Under the pieces are notes generated by a model that did no database searches, was not told the origin of the DNA, and was given only the letters and a program-made list of their open reading frames with translations. The position numbers were made by a program, and so were the translations under genes. A stretch of 64,000 bases of DNA, taken from positions 1,177,501 to 1,241,500 of the forward strand of contig NZ_CP016464.1 in NCBI RefSeq assembly GCF_001713455.1, read 5' to 3'. This stretch comes from Bosea sp. RAC05 (lineage in GTDB: Bacteria > Pseudomonadota > Alphaproteobacteria > Rhizobiales > Beijerinckiaceae). Shown here piece after piece: positions 51,812-61,237 of the stretch (its first letter is position 1; each line of letters opens with the position of its first letter).

Positions 51812-52468
51812 TCAGTTGCCGACGGGCGTCGCCGCCAGATACTTGCGCAGAATCGCCGCGAGAGCCTCGGGCGCGGTCTTGTGCGGCAAAAGCGTAAGGA
51901 ACTGCCCGTTCCTGCCCATGAGATAGGTCAACGAGCCGTGATCGACAGAGTAGTCGACCGCAGACCTCGCGACCTTGCGCCGATGCACCCGGTAGGCCTT
52001 CGCGACGGCGGCGATCTCCGCCTCCGTCCCGGTCAGCCCGAGCAGGCGCGCATGGAAGGCATCGACATAGGGCGCGAGCACGGCCGGCGTATCGTTGGCG
52101 GGATCGACCGTGATCAGGATGGGAACGATCGGCTCGGCCTCGGCGCCCAATGAGTTCAGCGCCGTCGCGATGGTCAGCAGATCGGAGGGACAGGTGTCCG
52201 TGCAACGGCTGAAGCCGAAATAGATCAGCATGTACCTGCCGCGAAAATCCGCATCGCTGACGCGGCGACCGGTGTGGTCGAGCAGGCTGAACGGTCCGCC
52301 GAACCGGTTCGCCAGCGGATCGCGGGCGGCCGTCGCGCCGCCGGCTTCGACTTTGTCGCCGGAGCTCCTGGAAAGCGGGTCGTGCGCATGCGACACGCCG
52401 CCTGCGATCATGAAGAAGGCGGTCAGCAGGAGCCGGCGCCTGGGGAGGGCGGATATCGGGTCACGCAT
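51812..52468 (-). CDS. Second SCO1/SenC-family protein
   Basis: The 218-residue protein has a signal sequence (RRRLLLTAFFMIAGGVSHA) and the SCO motif IYFGFSRCTDTCPSDLL (CxxxC) plus the conserved His in YSVDHGSLTYLMG. The two SCO genes converge with 4 bases between stops. It may load a different copper enzyme, such as nitrous oxide or nitrite reductase. Confidence 0.9.
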   Translation of the reverse strand: MRDPISALPRRRLLLTAFFMIAGGVSHAHDPLSRSSGDKVEAGGATAARDPLANRFGGPFSLLDHTGRRVSDADFRGRYMLIYFGFSRCTDTCPSDLLTIATALNSLGAEAEPIVPILITVDPANDTPAVLAPYVDAFHARLLGLTGTEAEIAAVAKAYRVHRRKVARSAVDYSVDHGSLTYLMGRNGQFLTLLPHKTAPEALAAILRKYLAATPVGN

Positions 52469-52629
52469 CGGAAGCAGTTCCGTCTTGTCTAACTTCTGGG
52501 AAGGCGGATGACCGACGCTATCCCCGAGCGCGCTCGCGCGGCGGTCACATCCGCGTCAGAGCCTGTCGGCCTGGGACGTTGACGACGTTCGTACGGAATC
52601 CTCGATGGCGACGGCCGCCGAGCGGTCGA

Positions 52630-53022
52630 TCACCGCACCCACAGACGGAACGGAACGTCGGACATGCCCGGACAACTGACGAAAGACAGCCGCTCCTCGG
52701 CAAGAACCCCGGAGAAGGTGCACTTCTTCCCGTCGAGTTCCAAGCTGGCTGAAAACCGCGCGCCCCGCTCGACGCGGCTGATGGTGATCTGGCCGGATTT
52801 CTCCTCGACCTCGCCTGGCATGCAGGTCGCGGTGTGCTTCATCGAGAACGGCCCGGCGGCCTCGCGCGACCATAGCGAACCTGACCGGACCGGCGCGACA
52901 ATCGCCGTAACGGCCCACTCGCCGGTGTATCCAAATTTGCCGATCAGTTCCGCCGAGCGTGCCTGCGGAGCGATTGTCAGAGCCGCGATCACGAGGGTCA
53001 GCGACCAAAAATGCCTTTTCAT
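52630..53022 (-). CDS. Periplasmic hypothetical protein
   Basis: The 130-residue protein from ATG 53022 has a signal peptide (KRHFWSLTLVIAALTIAPQA) and two cysteines (TCMPGE, SCPGMS) besides KKCTFSG. No family is recognised. Length and position between SCO and copper-related genes suggest a small envelope protein. An unassigned leftward helix-like frame (53045-53215, possibly TTG-started, with LFGGLFGLISAGEAVPGEP) lies upstream and might be a small gene. Confidence 0.6.
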   Translation of the reverse strand: MKRHFWSLTLVIAALTIAPQARSAELIGKFGYTGEWAVTAIVAPVRSGSLWSREAAGPFSMKHTATCMPGEVEEKSGQITISRVERGARFSASLELDGKKCTFSGVLAEERLSFVSCPGMSDVPFRLWVR

Positions 53023-53265
53023 CGCCACCTCCCGCGCGGCCGCGCCAAGCCGGGATACCTTTGCGTTAACACGCTTCCGCCAACGGCCACCGGGGTTCGC
53101 CCGGCACCGCCTCGCCGGCGCTGATCAGGCCGAACAGACCGCCGAACAGTATGGCACCGGGGTCTACGATCACGATGATGGTCAGCCAGGTGGGAACGGT
53201 CAACAGAACGCGAGCGGGGCGGGTTGCATTTGCTCATCCCTGATCCCCGGGCCTATTCTGCAGCT

Positions 53266-53658
53266 ATGATGGCGATCGGCGCATTGCGGGATTGGGGACG
53301 CGGCCTGCTGGCCGCCGCCTGCGGCGTCGTGCTCATATTCCAGCTGATGGCGAGCGCGATTGCAGGCAGCACCCATCTTGCCGTCAAGTTCGACGCCGGG
53401 CAAATCTCCCTCATCGAAATATGTGGGACCACGCCGAGTTCAGAGCGTCATCGGACGACGCATGTCGAAGGCGTCAACACGTGCTGCGTCTGGGCGAAGT
53501 CGGTCGCTCTCGCGCCGCTGACGCCTCCGCCGCCGACCTGTCTGTTGCCCGAACGCGCCGAACCCGCTGCGACCATCTTCGTCCAAGGCGTGCAGGCATC
53601 TCGTACTTCCAGTCCGCAAGGGCCGCCACAGGCCACGGGACCACCGCGCCGCAGCTGA
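53266..53658 (+). CDS. DUF2946-like secreted protein
   Basis: The 130-residue protein from ATG 53266 has a signal-anchor (GLLAAACGVVLIFQLMASAI) and a cysteine pair (ICGTT, TCCVWAKSV). It resembles the protein at 49649 in layout. It precedes a TlpA-type gene. Function unknown; copper or thiol link by context only. Confidence 0.5.
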   Translation: MMAIGALRDWGRGLLAAACGVVLIFQLMASAIAGSTHLAVKFDAGQISLIEICGTTPSSERHRTTHVEGVNTCCVWAKSVALAPLTPPPPTCLLPERAEPAATIFVQGVQASRTSSPQGPPQATGPPRRS

Positions 53659-53795
53659 AGGGCGAGCCTTCCCTGCGGCCTGCGACATCGTCGCACGCAA
53701 GCCCTCCACGCCAGACCGAGACGCCGGCCGTGAGCGAGAACGCATCGCCCATGCGGGTCCGCGCGATATGAGAAACCCGTTTTCGAGGCCCGCGA

Positions 53796-54350
53796 GTGAT
53801 CGGACCAGTGCTCAGATCCAGACGGCTCGCGCTGTCGCTCGTCGCTGTGGCGACGCTGGCGGCAGCCGTCGCCTATGTTGTCGTCGCCGATAGGACGGCG
53901 CGACCACGGAGCACAGATGCGCTCACGTTCCAGCGGCTCGACGGCAGCGCAGCCGGCCTCGCGAGCTTTCGTGGCCAGGCCGTTCTTCTGACCGTCTGGG
54001 CGACATGGTGCTGGTCCTGTCGTGAGGAGATGCCGGCGTTGGCGAGGCTTCACCGTAGCCTGGAAGGACGTCCCCCCGCCGTGCTCGCGCTCTCCGTCGA
54101 TCGCGACGGCGCAGAAGTCGTCGAGCCGCTCCTGGCGCAGCTTAACGTCAAGGACCTGCCGGTCTACCTCGATCCGACTGGCGCGTCGGTGGGCCGGCTG
54201 TCGATCTCCGGGCTGCCCACCACGATACTGTTCGGCCCCGACGGTTCCGAGCGGGGTCGCTGGTTCGGCGTGCGAGCCTGGGACGAGAAGCCGATGATCG
54301 ACGAGATCACGGCCCTTCTCGCCGGCGCCCCGCAAAAGAGTACACGCTGA
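53796..54350 (+). CDS. TlpA-like thioredoxin with CWSC active site
   Basis: A GTG start at 53796 gives a 184-residue protein with an N-terminal anchor (SLVAVATLAAAVAYVVVA) and a TlpA domain: LTVWATWCWSCREEMPALAR with active site CWSC, and cis-Pro loop GLPTTILFG. It is the first gene of a thiol operon continuing with ccdA, dsbB and a dsbA-like gene. It overlaps ccdA by one base. Confidence 0.88.
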   Translation: MIGPVLRSRRLALSLVAVATLAAAVAYVVVADRTARPRSTDALTFQRLDGSAAGLASFRGQAVLLTVWATWCWSCREEMPALARLHRSLEGRPPAVLALSVDRDGAEVVEPLLAQLNVKDLPVYLDPTGASVGRLSISGLPTTILFGPDGSERGRWFGVRAWDEKPMIDEITALLAGAPQKSTR

Positions 54351-55087
54351 TGGACATCGCCGGCATCGGCATCTGGGCGGCGCTCGCGGCCGGCGCGGTC
54401 TCGTTCCTGTCGCCTTGCGTCCTGCCGCTCGTCCCCGGCTACGTCTCCTACATCGCAGGGGGCGCGGCTGCGGCCGGCGACCAGCCCGCGCCCGCCTCGT
54501 CGCGGCTTAACGCCCTCGTAATGAGCGCCTGGTTCGTGCTCGGCTTCTCGACGGTCTTCACCCTGCTCGGCGCGGGCGCGAGCGCGATCAGCCACCTCCT
54601 TCTCGCCTATCGCTACGAAGCCGGCATTCTCGGCGGCGCGATCATCCTCGTCTTCGGCGTCTTCACCACGGGGCTGGTGCGCTTTCCCTGGCTTGAGCGC
54701 GAGCTTCGTCTGCAGGCGCCGATCGCCGGCGGGCGGCCGGGGGGAGCCTATCTCCTCGGCCTCGCATTCGCCTTCGGGTGGACGCCCTGCATCGGGCCGG
54801 TTCTCGGCGCGATCCTGACCGTCAGCGCGACGTCGACCTCGGCTTCGAGCGGCGTCGCGCTGCTGAGCGTCTATTCACTCGGGCTCGCGATCCCCTTCCT
54901 CCTGACGGCGCTGTTCGCCGACGGCATGACGGCGAGGCTGCGCCGACTGCGCGGCGTCGGTCGCATCCTGCAGATCGTGGCGGGCGGCATCATGATCGTC
55001 ATGGGCCTCGCCATGATGTCGGGCCAGCTATCGACCATGGCGTTCTGGCTTCTCGAAACCTTCCCCTTCCTCGCGAAAATCGGATGA
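54350..55087 (+). CDS. CcdA/DsbD-type thiol electron transporter (second copy)
   Basis: The 245-residue protein has six membrane segments and the conserved cysteine motifs FLSPCVLPLVPGY and GWTPCIGPVLGAI. It passes electrons from cytoplasmic thioredoxin to periplasmic proteins, here presumably the CWSC TlpA protein before it. The next gene starts inside its stop (ATGA). Confidence 0.93.
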   Translation: MDIAGIGIWAALAAGAVSFLSPCVLPLVPGYVSYIAGGAAAAGDQPAPASSRLNALVMSAWFVLGFSTVFTLLGAGASAISHLLLAYRYEAGILGGAIILVFGVFTTGLVRFPWLERELRLQAPIAGGRPGGAYLLGLAFAFGWTPCIGPVLGAILTVSATSTSASSGVALLSVYSLGLAIPFLLTALFADGMTARLRRLRGVGRILQIVAGGIMIVMGLAMMSGQLSTMAFWLLETFPFLAKIG

Positions 55088-55548
55088 AAGGCTCTCATTC
55101 CCACATGACCAACAATGCTACCGCCGCCAGCGGACACGACCGCTGGCTCTATCTCTTCGTCGCCTGGATCATCGCAGTCGCAGCGAGCCTGGCCGCGCTC
55201 TTCATCGGCGAGGTCGTCGGCCAGGCTCCCTGCAGCCTGTGCTGGCATCAGCGCGCCTTCATGTTCCCGCTCGCGGTCTTGCTCGCCGTGGCCAGCTTCC
55301 GGGGCGACACAGGAATATGGCGCTATGGCCTTCCCCTGGCCGCCATCGGCATTGCGATCGCGGCGTTCCACAGCCTCCTCTACGCCGGCCTGATCCCCGA
55401 AGGCATTCAGCCCTGCTCGCAGGGACCCTCCTGTGCCAGCGCCGATATGACGATCCTGGGCATGCTGCCCTTGCCTTACCTGTCTCTCGCAGCCTTCGCC
55501 GCGATCGCCATCGCGCTCATCGGTTCCAGAACAAAGGCCGCGTCATGA
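55084..55548 (+). CDS. dsbB: Disulfide bond formation protein DsbB
   Basis: DsbB reoxidises DsbA and passes electrons to quinone. The 154-residue protein has four membrane helices, the first periplasmic pair QAPCSLCWHQRAF (CxxC) and the second pair PCSQGPSCASAD. It overlaps ccdA and the DsbA-like gene by ATGA. A reductive CcdA and an oxidative DsbB in one operon is notable. Confidence 0.93.
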   Translation: MKGSHSHMTNNATAASGHDRWLYLFVAWIIAVAASLAALFIGEVVGQAPCSLCWHQRAFMFPLAVLLAVASFRGDTGIWRYGLPLAAIGIAIAAFHSLLYAGLIPEGIQPCSQGPSCASADMTILGMLPLPYLSLAAFAAIAIALIGSRTKAAS

Positions 55549-56198
55549 ACCGCCGTGTGATCGTTGTCCTCACCGGCGTCTTCGCCCTCGCGATCTTCTC
55601 CGGCGCCACCCTCTTCCATCGGAACGAACAGACCAAACGGGCTCAAGCCGTTGCGGCCTCGCGCGCCGAGGCGCTCGTCCGCGATCATTCGCCCGTCATC
55701 GGCCCTGCGAGTGCTCCGGTCACAATCGTCGAGTTCTTCGATCCGTCCTGCGAGGCCTGCCGCGCCTTCTATCCGCCGCTCAAGCAGATCCTGGCCCTGT
55801 TCCCGAACGATGCGCGGCTTGTGATCCGGTACGCGGCGTTCCACGAGGGGTCGGACGCCGCGGTCAAGATCCTCGAAGCGGCTCGGCTTCAGGGCAAGTT
55901 CGAGCCCGTCCTCGCAGCGCTTCTGGAGTTCCAGCCGGAATGGGCGGACCACGACAAGCCCGACCTAGAGAAGGCCTGGGCGCGTGCGAAGGACGCTGGT
56001 CTCGACATCGAGATGGGCAAGCGAGACGTGGCCCGGCCGGAATTCCAGATGACTCTGGATAAGGATGGGGCGGACGCAAAAGCGCTCGAGGTGAGCAGAA
56101 CGCCGACCTTCTTCGTGAACGGGCAGCCCCTCACAGAATTCGGTCCGCGCCCACTTTACGAGTTGGTCAAGCGCGAGGTCGAAAAGGCGCGCAAATAG
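55545..56198 (+). CDS. DsbA-family thioredoxin-like protein
   Basis: The 217-residue protein has a membrane anchor or signal (VIVVLTGVFALAIFSGATLF) and a DsbA fold with VEFFDPSCEACRAFYP, active site CEAC, and cis-Pro VSRTPTFFVNGQP. It should be the partner of DsbB in the previous gene. A hairpin at 56194-56212 follows. Confidence 0.92.
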   Translation: MNRRVIVVLTGVFALAIFSGATLFHRNEQTKRAQAVAASRAEALVRDHSPVIGPASAPVTIVEFFDPSCEACRAFYPPLKQILALFPNDARLVIRYAAFHEGSDAAVKILEAARLQGKFEPVLAALLEFQPEWADHDKPDLEKAWARAKDAGLDIEMGKRDVARPEFQMTLDKDGADAKALEVSRTPTFFVNGQPLTEFGPRPLYELVKREVEKARK

Positions 56199-56212
56199 GC
56201 CGTCGGCCTATT
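56194..56212 (+). terminator. Hairpin at the end of the Dsb operon
   Basis: AATAGGCCG and CGGCCTATT form a perfect stem around one central base, overlapping the stop codon of the DsbA-like gene. No U-tract follows, so a weak terminator. Confidence 0.55.
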
Positions 56213-56664
56213 GGCTCGACGAGTGGCCGCAGCCTGCGATCGTGTCGCTCGTCGACCATGACGGCGCGGGTCTGGCGGTTAGTCAAAACCGGCAATCTCG
56301 CCCACCGACATGATAATCTGCCCAGCGATCATCCCCATCTAGCCGGTGCGGGTGGCGGCCGCCACGCCCATGCCTTCGTCATCGACGATTTCTACCGGGA
56401 GTGGCCCGAGCGCGTGGGCTGAGTCCGACTGACCCTGTGAACGGGCTCGAACGTTCAACACTGAGATCCATCTCCGTAGCCGTCGGCATCACTCCCGGTG
56501 TGGAGCGACGCCGACAGCTTTATGCATAGGCTCAGCGATCTTGTGGCTGTGTAAGTTCCATAACGAAGTCCTAAGACGTGGCCGTTGACGAAACCGGCGT
56601 CAGAAACGCTTCCCTAAGGCCGCCCTGCTAGAGCCACTCTTAAGCGAACTCTAGGCAGCGCGGA
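56213..56664. other. Intergenic stretch with a short relic
   Basis: No gene is supported in 56213-56664. A reading frame ending at 56422 encodes about 45 residues (HAHAFVIDDFYREWPERVG at its end) with no start. It looks like the tail of a lost gene, possibly from a mobile element. The rest has no visible feature. Confidence 0.4.
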
Positions 56665-57378
56665 ATGAGCAGGAATAAGGCGGATCGGGAAGGACATCTA
56701 TTTGAGCCCTTGGCGAGCGCCAGCAGCGGTGCGGTCTCCGGTCCGCTGGCTGAGCTCGAAGCTTCCGGCGCGATGTCGACGCTAACCGTGGCCCGGGCGC
56801 GCTGCGGCCAGTCCGGTTCCGACGCGCTGTCGACCCTGATCGGCTGGGTCGAGGGCTATCTGATGGAGGCCCATCCCGATCTTGGCCGCACAGGCGCCGT
56901 TTGCCCCTTCACCCGCCAGGCGGCAAGGCTCGACAGTGTCCGGCTCGGTATCTGCGAGGCCAGCCCCGATAACGAGGATAGCGTGTTCACGCTGATCCGC
57001 ACGAGTTTCCAAGCGCTGGAGGCGATCCCCGCAAAGCCGGCCATGGCGCATTTCCGCACGATCATCATCGGCTTTCCAGCCTGTGGCGGCGAGCGTGGCA
57101 TCGCCATGCTGAGGCGCATCCAGGACCGCCACAAAGTCTATTCGCTGACACGCAATCGGATGATCGGGCTGATGCATGCTGGATCCGAGGCACCCGGCCT
57201 ATGGAATCCCGATTTTAGGCCGTTGCGCGCGCCGATGCCTGTCCTCGCCATCCGTCACATGGTCGAGCAGGATGCGCCTTTCGCCGTCCGACATCCTCTG
57301 CTTCTGCTGCCCTATCTGGTGCGGTTCCCATTCGCCGGTCTGAAGCGCATCGTCGCCCATTATAGCGGCCGTGGCTGA
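56665..57378 (+). CDS. DUF6875-type protein
   Basis: The 237-residue protein has the DUF6875 pattern GWVEGYLMEAHPDLGRTGAV near residue 62, followed by CPFTRQAARLD and FRTIIIGFPACGGERG. Function of the domain is unknown, but members sit in gene pairs with acyl- or acetyltransferase genes. It is 3 bases before the GNAT gene, so they are probably co-transcribed. A promoter or ribosome site upstream is not obvious. Confidence 0.65.
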   Translation: MSRNKADREGHLFEPLASASSGAVSGPLAELEASGAMSTLTVARARCGQSGSDALSTLIGWVEGYLMEAHPDLGRTGAVCPFTRQAARLDSVRLGICEASPDNEDSVFTLIRTSFQALEAIPAKPAMAHFRTIIIGFPACGGERGIAMLRRIQDRHKVYSLTRNRMIGLMHAGSEAPGLWNPDFRPLRAPMPVLAIRHMVEQDAPFAVRHPLLLLPYLVRFPFAGLKRIVAHYSGRG

Positions 57379-57381
57379 ACG

Positions 57382-58602
57382 ATGGCCTTGATCGCAGCAG
57401 CCCACATCGACCCGATCAAGGCATTGCCCGCGCCTGTCCCGGTGCACGATACCCTGCCGCGCGACGACGAGATCGCGATCGCGATCGTGGACAGTCCGAT
57501 CGCATTCTTGGCGATGCAGGCCGAATGGGAAGCCCTGTTCGCGCGCGCTGGCCAGCCTCATCAGGTTTTCCAGAGCCATGCGGTTCTGCGGCACTGGATG
57601 CGGCACTACCTCGATTCGCGCACCAGTCTGAGCATCATCACCGGACGACGCCGGGGGCGTTTAGTCATGGCCTGGCCGTTGATCCGCCAGCGCCGTTTCG
57701 GCGTGGTCAGCCTGCGCTTCATGGGCGTTCCTGTGGCGCAGTTCGGCGATGTTCTCATCGAGCCTGCCGAGTGCGATGGGTCTCTGATGCAGGCCGGCTG
57801 GGACTGCCTGCAAAGGCTCGATGCGGACGTCCTGGACCTACGCAAGCTACGCGCCGATTCGGCACTCATGCGCTCGGGCCTCGTCGCCGGCGCAGTCCTG
57901 CGCGAGCGGCTTGAGGCCCCCTTTGCCGATCTCACCTTTCGGGTCGGGCCCGATGGACCAAGCAAGGCCTATGCATCCCGGGAGCGGTCCAACCATCGGC
58001 GCCGGTTGCGGCGGCTCTCAGAACGTGGAGTGATCGCCTTTGGGACGGTGGAGCCCGGGCCGGAGGCGGCCCGGCTTGCCGTCATCGCGGTGGCGATGAA
58101 GCGGGCTTCGCTTCTGCGCCATGGCATCGTGGCGCCGACGATCGCAGATCAGCGCTTCTCGGCGTTCTTCCACGATCTCGCTGGCGACGCCGCCGGCGGT
58201 TCGCCGCTGCACATAACGATGATCACCTGCGACGGCGCGCCGATCGGGCTCGACCTGGCCCTGGATTGTAAGGGCACCAGCTTCGGCCACGTCATCGCCA
58301 CGCATCCCGAGCATGAGCGTGGGGGGGTCGGCGGAATTCTGGTGCATCACAGCTTCGCCTCCGCCAAACGTCGCGGTAACGCCATCTTTGACTTGCTAGC
58401 GCCGGCTGACGCCTACAAGCACGAGCATGCCGACGGCCTGACGGCCGTGAGCGACTTGGTACTGCCTTTGTCCTGGAATGGCCGGCTGGCAGCTAATTAT
58501 GGGATGCTGAACTGGAGGCCCTTCCTCAAACAGGCCTTGCGACGCCTACCGTCGCCGCTGACACGAAGATTGGCCGCCTGGTCGTATGGCGGGAAGAGCT
58601 AA
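57382..58602 (+). CDS. GNAT-family acetyltransferase (BioF2/CelD-like)
   Basis: The 406-residue protein has two GNAT-like halves: LDLRKLRADSALMRS in the first and YASRERSNHRRRLRRLSERG with the acyl-CoA-binding IATHPEHERGGVGGILVHHS in the second. Such BioF2/CelD-like proteins are linked to exopolysaccharide or peptidoglycan-type amino-acyl transfer. The start at 57382 lies 3 bases after the DUF6875 gene. Substrate unknown. Confidence 0.75.
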   Translation: MALIAAAHIDPIKALPAPVPVHDTLPRDDEIAIAIVDSPIAFLAMQAEWEALFARAGQPHQVFQSHAVLRHWMRHYLDSRTSLSIITGRRRGRLVMAWPLIRQRRFGVVSLRFMGVPVAQFGDVLIEPAECDGSLMQAGWDCLQRLDADVLDLRKLRADSALMRSGLVAGAVLRERLEAPFADLTFRVGPDGPSKAYASRERSNHRRRLRRLSERGVIAFGTVEPGPEAARLAVIAVAMKRASLLRHGIVAPTIADQRFSAFFHDLAGDAAGGSPLHITMITCDGAPIGLDLALDCKGTSFGHVIATHPEHERGGVGGILVHHSFASAKRRGNAIFDLLAPADAYKHEHADGLTAVSDLVLPLSWNGRLAANYGMLNWRPFLKQALRRLPSPLTRRLAAWSYGGKS

Positions 58603-58639
58603 GCACTGCGCAGAATCTAAGGCGACTATCGCGACCGTC

Positions 58640-58734
58640 ATGCGCTCGCGGCTGAGATCGGCGACCAACACGCCTGATTCCAAGTCCTGCCGGATCGCGA
58701 TGATTTGCTCTTCCGAGAAACGGCTGCGCTTCAC
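58640..58734 (-). pseudogene. IS3-family OrfA N-terminal remnant
   Basis: From a GTG at 58734 (minus strand) the frame reads MKRSRFSEEQIIAIRQDLES, a hallmark of IS3-family OrfA transposase N termini (MKRSRFSEEQIIAIL in intact elements). It diverges from the family after about residue 30 and lacks the HTH and DDE parts. It is a fragment only, between the GNAT and S10 peptidase genes. Confidence 0.75.
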
Positions 58735-58868
58735 CCTCTGATCCCCTCAATAAGCCAGAGCGAACTTCAACCCGGATCAAGCCCGAGGGGCAACGTCATG
58801 TAAGCTCGCTGAATTCCGCCTCGTTGTCGTTCTACCGCGGTTCTTCGGCTTCGACATCGAGGTGCTCC

Positions 58869-60449
58869 ATGAGAATTCCTCCACCAATCCTTCTGCTGCT
58901 CACCGCTTGTCTGGCCGCGGCCCCTTTGCCGCGCGGCACCGACGCGGCGTCGCAGGAGACGGGGTCGCCGGTTCAAGCGCAGGGACGGCCTGCCGCGCAG
59001 GAATCACGGCCGCAGGGGCAACCGGACGCGCGGTCAACCGTCCAGAACCAGCTTCTGCCGCAGCCCTCCGTCACCCGGCACGAGATCGTGCTGCCCGGCC
59101 GCACGCTGCGCTATACGGCGACCGCCGGCTCACTGCCGGTGCGCGACCAGGATGGGCGGACGCTCGCAGAGATCGCCTACATCGCCTATGTGCTGGATCA
59201 CGAGACTGGCTCAGCCTCGCCGCCGCGTCCTGTCAGCTTCGCCTTCAATGGCGGTCCGGGCGCGGCGTCGGCCTACCTTAACCTCGGCCTGATGGGGCCT
59301 AGACGCCTGCCGTTCGGACGGCAGGGCGACGGGCCGTCCATGCCGCCGGTCCCGATCGACAATGCCGAGACCTGGCTCGATTTTACCGACCTCGTCTTCA
59401 TTGATCCCGTGGGGACCGGCTACAGCCGCTTTGCGTCCTCAGGCGACGATGCGCGCCGGCTGCTCTGGTCGGTCGAGGGCGACTACCGGTCCCTGTCCCG
59501 GTTCATCGGCAACTGGCTGCGGCTGAACGACCGTCTGGCCTCGCCGAAATACCTGGTCGGCGAGAGCTATGGCGGCTTCCGCGCTCCCAAGGTTGCTAGC
59601 GAGTTGCAAAGCGCCGACGGCGTCGGCGTCTCTGGCATCGTGATGATCTCGCCGGTGCTCGATTTCACTTTTCAGCGCGACGCTCGCGGCTCGCCGCTGA
59701 GCTGGGTGGTCTCGCTGCCCGGCATGGCGGCCGTCCGGCTGGAGCGCGATGGCAAGCTATCACGCCAAGCGCTTGCTGCAGTCGAAGCCTACGCCTCGGG
59801 CGCCTACCTTGCCGATCTGCTAAAAGGCCCCCGCGATCGGCAGGCGGTGGAGCGGATGTCCGACCAGGTCGCGGCGCTGACTGGACTCGATCGCGGCCTG
59901 GTCCTGCGGATGGGCGGCAAGGTCGATGCCGGCACCTTCCTGCGCGAACTCGATCGCCCAAGCGGACGGGTCGGCAGCCCTTACGATGGCGCAGTGACCG
60001 GCTTTGACCCCAATCCGGACGCAAGCCGTAGCCGAGCCCCCGACGCCGTGCTCGACGCCATCACCGCGCCGCTGACGAGCGCCATGCTGAGACATTACGC
60101 TGGCGACCTGAAATGGCGTCCCGAGGGCCGCTATATGTTGTTGAATGAAGATACGAGCCGCCGCTGGAGCTACGGCCAGGGCAGGGGCGACCGCGAATCC
60201 ATGCGCGAACTGGGCGGTGCGCTGGCGCTCGACCCGGGTCTAAAGGTCATCGTCGCTCACGGGTTCACCGATCTGGTGACACCGTACTTCGAGACGAAGC
60301 TTCTACTGGATCAATTGCCTACCTTCGGCGACTCCGCCCGGGTCAAGCTCGAGCTGCTCCCCGGGGGCCACATGTTCTATTCCCGTGACAAGTCGCGGAT
60401 CGGATTTCGCGCTTCCGTCCGCCAAATGATGGATCCGACAGCCGAATGA
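58869..60449 (+). CDS. S10-family serine carboxypeptidase (secreted)
   Basis: The ATG at 58869 starts a signal peptide (PPPILLLLTACLAAAPLP). The 526-residue protein has the S10 motifs FAFNGGPGAASAYLNLG (oxyanion region), LVGESYGGFRAPKVASEL with the catalytic Ser, an Asp region FVAHGFTDLVTP-like (VIVAHGFTDLVTPYFE) and the His in LPGGHMFYS. Such peptidases trim C-terminal residues and act in the periplasm. It stands alone. Confidence 0.9.
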   Translation: MRIPPPILLLLTACLAAAPLPRGTDAASQETGSPVQAQGRPAAQESRPQGQPDARSTVQNQLLPQPSVTRHEIVLPGRTLRYTATAGSLPVRDQDGRTLAEIAYIAYVLDHETGSASPPRPVSFAFNGGPGAASAYLNLGLMGPRRLPFGRQGDGPSMPPVPIDNAETWLDFTDLVFIDPVGTGYSRFASSGDDARRLLWSVEGDYRSLSRFIGNWLRLNDRLASPKYLVGESYGGFRAPKVASELQSADGVGVSGIVMISPVLDFTFQRDARGSPLSWVVSLPGMAAVRLERDGKLSRQALAAVEAYASGAYLADLLKGPRDRQAVERMSDQVAALTGLDRGLVLRMGGKVDAGTFLRELDRPSGRVGSPYDGAVTGFDPNPDASRSRAPDAVLDAITAPLTSAMLRHYAGDLKWRPEGRYMLLNEDTSRRWSYGQGRGDRESMRELGGALALDPGLKVIVAHGFTDLVTPYFETKLLLDQLPTFGDSARVKLELLPGGHMFYSRDKSRIGFRASVRQMMDPTAE

Positions 60450-60807
60450 CCAACCGGCCTGTGCCGTGCAGTGCTCTCGCGGCAACCTTCGCGTGGTCGG
60501 ACGTCGTTTATTACGGATTGTGACCGAGCGGAACGTCGAAGTTGGCGGTGCGTCTCTTGTATTGCGCACCAGAAAAAATCTGGAGCGTCGGGAGACGGTT
60601 CAAGACACGGCCATACCCATCCGCATTCGTATCCGCTTGTCCCGATCCATTCGCAGATCGCGTGAGCGAAATGCCCGTGTTGGAGGTGTGGGCTTGTGCC
60701 TGAAGCCCGCGCTGAACGCTGCCAAGAGGTGGCAGCGTAGGAGACGCGTCCGACACCCCGGTCGCATCCCCCGACTGATTTCTCAGTCAAATGAAGGAAC
60801 CACGACC
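60450..60807. other. Intergenic stretch before the DUF305 gene
   Basis: No gene is supported in 60450-60807. Open frames of up to 80 codons have Arg-rich translations without motifs. The GGAACC at 60796 is the ribosome site of the next gene. Nothing else is seen. Confidence 0.4.
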
Positions 60808-61194
60808 ATGATCCGCCTGACATTGATCTCGCTCTCTTCGGCTCTCGCCATTACCGCGGCTGTTGCCCAGCAGCCTGCCGCCAAGCCGGCCATGGACCCC
60901 GGCATGCACATGAAGATGATGCAGCCGGCCGCCTCTGATTCCGCCTCCACCAAGGGCTACAAGGAATCGATGATGGGCATGATGCAAGCGATGCCGATGA
61001 CGTTTACCGGCGACGCCGACATCGACTTCATGACGCAAATGAAGGGTCATCATCAGGGCGCGATCACCATGGCGAAGGTTGAACTCACCCACGGCAAGGA
61101 TCCCGAAGCCAAGAAGCTCGCCACTGAGATTGTTGCGGCTCAGGAAAAGGAAATCGCGATGATCGACAAATGGTTGAAGTCTAAGGGCAAGTGA
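60808..61194 (+). CDS. DUF305 periplasmic copper-binding-like protein (CopM-like)
   Basis: The 128-residue protein has a signal peptide and the DUF305 pattern: STKGYKESMMGMMQAMPMTF, FMTQMKGHHQGAITMAKVEL with the conserved His-His, and a Met-rich N-terminal part (MDPGMHMKMMQP). DUF305/CopM proteins bind copper or silver in the periplasm. A copper P-type ATPase lies 700 bases on. Confidence 0.9.
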   Translation: MIRLTLISLSSALAITAAVAQQPAAKPAMDPGMHMKMMQPAASDSASTKGYKESMMGMMQAMPMTFTGDADIDFMTQMKGHHQGAITMAKVELTHGKDPEAKKLATEIVAAQEKEIAMIDKWLKSKGK

Positions 61195-61237
61195 CCAAGA
61201 CCAAGTTCGCGGTCGACGCGATAATCCTGTTCTGATG

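Noticed and set aside
53045..53215. Small leftward membrane-protein gene upstream of 53022
   Set aside because: It lacks an ATG or GTG start (only TTG within) and has no clear ribosome site; noted in the neighbouring gene entry only.
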